A DNA stretch of 14,499 nucleotides from Betaproteobacteria bacterium (GTDB taxonomy: Bacteria > Pseudomonadota > Gammaproteobacteria > Burkholderiales > Burkholderiaceae_C). The notes under the pieces were generated by a model, which was not told the DNA's origin, did no database searches, and saw nothing but the letters and a program-made list of their open reading frames with translations. The DNA lies in contig JANXLW010000478.1 in assembly GCA_025354965.1 (NCBI GenBank), forward strand, positions 1-14,499, given 5' to 3'. Both the position numbers and the translations under genes were made by a program. Numbering within the stretch: the stretch's first letter is position 1; every line of letters starts with the position of its first letter. Shown here piece after piece: positions 14,195 to 14,499 of this stretch.

Positions 14195-14499
14195 ATGCCC
14201 CAAACCATCACCGAACAATTGAGCCGTGAACAGCAAATCGCTGCGATGGAAAAAGACTGGGCCAGCAACCCTCGCTGGAAGGGCATCAAACGCGGCTACA
14301 GCGCTGCTGATGTCGTGCGTCTGCGCGGGTCGTTCCCCATCGAGCACACCCTGGCACGCCGCGGTGCAGAAAAGCTCTGGGACCTTCTGCACACCGAGCC
14401 TTATGTGAACTGCCTCGGCGCCCTGACCGGTGGCCAGGCCATGCAGCAAGTCAAGGCTGGCGTGAAGGCCATCTACCTGTCGGGCTGGCAAGTCGCTGC
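14195..14499 (+). CDS. aceA: Isocitrate lyase, N-terminal part (runs off the right edge)
   Basis: The visible 101 residues begin MPQTITEQLSREQQIAAMEK, followed by NPRWKGIKRGYSAADVVRLRGS, LARRGAEKLWDLLH and GALTGGQAMQQVKAGVKAIY, ending in LSGWQVA. This is the unmistakable N-terminus of bacterial isocitrate lyase, which cleaves isocitrate to succinate and glyoxylate in the glyoxylate shunt. The active-site KKCGH region would lie further on and is outside the window. ATG 14195 follows AGGAG (14183-14187) by seven bases. The gene is 259 bp from the preceding one, with its own AT-rich upstream region and palindrome, so it is probably a separate transcription unit used on acetate or fatty acids rather than part of the polyamine cluster. 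Confidence 0.95.
   Translation, partial: MPQTITEQLSREQQIAAMEKDWASNPRWKGIKRGYSAADVVRLRGSFPIEHTLARRGAEKLWDLLHTEPYVNCLGALTGGQAMQQVKAGVKAIYLSGWQVA

Noticed and set aside
1..14499. Insertion sequence, prophage or integron signs
   Set aside because: No transposase or integrase, no terminal repeats and no target duplications are visible; the genes form a coherent metabolic cluster.

Overview
The window looks like a chromosomal segment from a betaproteobacterium. Its isocitrate lyase N-terminus, its DUF3138-like outer-membrane protein and its moderately high GC all suggest Burkholderiales, perhaps Comamonadaceae (Rhodoferax- or Polaromonas-like). The taxonomy is inferred from protein style, not measured.

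From about 300 to 13935 it is essentially one long plus-strand cluster for uptake and catabolism of putrescine or related polyamines. The order of the first seven genes (PuuD-like hydrolase, glutamine-synthetase-family ligase, SpuC-type aminotransferase, periplasmic binding protein, ATPase, two permeases) matches the spuABC-DFGH order known from Pseudomonas. Here only one binding protein is present instead of two. Added downstream are an outer-membrane porin-like protein, a PuuC/KauB-type aldehyde dehydrogenase, a GabT/PuuE-type GABA aminotransferase and a second, different glutamine-synthetase-family protein of the type III (GlnT/GMAS-like) branch. At the left edge the 5' end of a MocR-type GntR regulator is transcribed divergently and is the obvious candidate regulator.

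Layout: 1-164 (minus) MocR regulator, partial; 165-300 divergent control region with inverted repeats; 301-1134 puuD; 1124-2491 puuA; 2522-3919 spuC; 4004-5134 potF; hairpin; 5217-6365 potG; 6381-7304 potH; 7308-8156 potI; two hairpins; 8250-9704 porin-like; overlapping alternative hairpins; 9772-11271 puuC; 11308-12597 gabT; 12601-13935 type III GS-like; 13936-14194 AT-rich intergenic region with a striking 43-nt palindrome; 14195-14499 aceA, partial.

The proposed logic is as follows. The porin-like protein admits polyamine across the outer membrane, PotF captures it in the periplasm, and PotGHI imports it. In the cytosol putrescine is either gamma-glutamylated by PuuA or transaminated by SpuC. 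PuuC oxidises the aldehyde, PuuD removes the glutamyl group to give GABA, and GabT makes succinic semialdehyde for the TCA cycle. No PuuB-type flavin oxidase and no dedicated succinate-semialdehyde dehydrogenase is present, so SpuC and PuuC may cover those steps. The last gene, aceA (glyoxylate shunt), appears to be a separate transcription unit with its own operator region.
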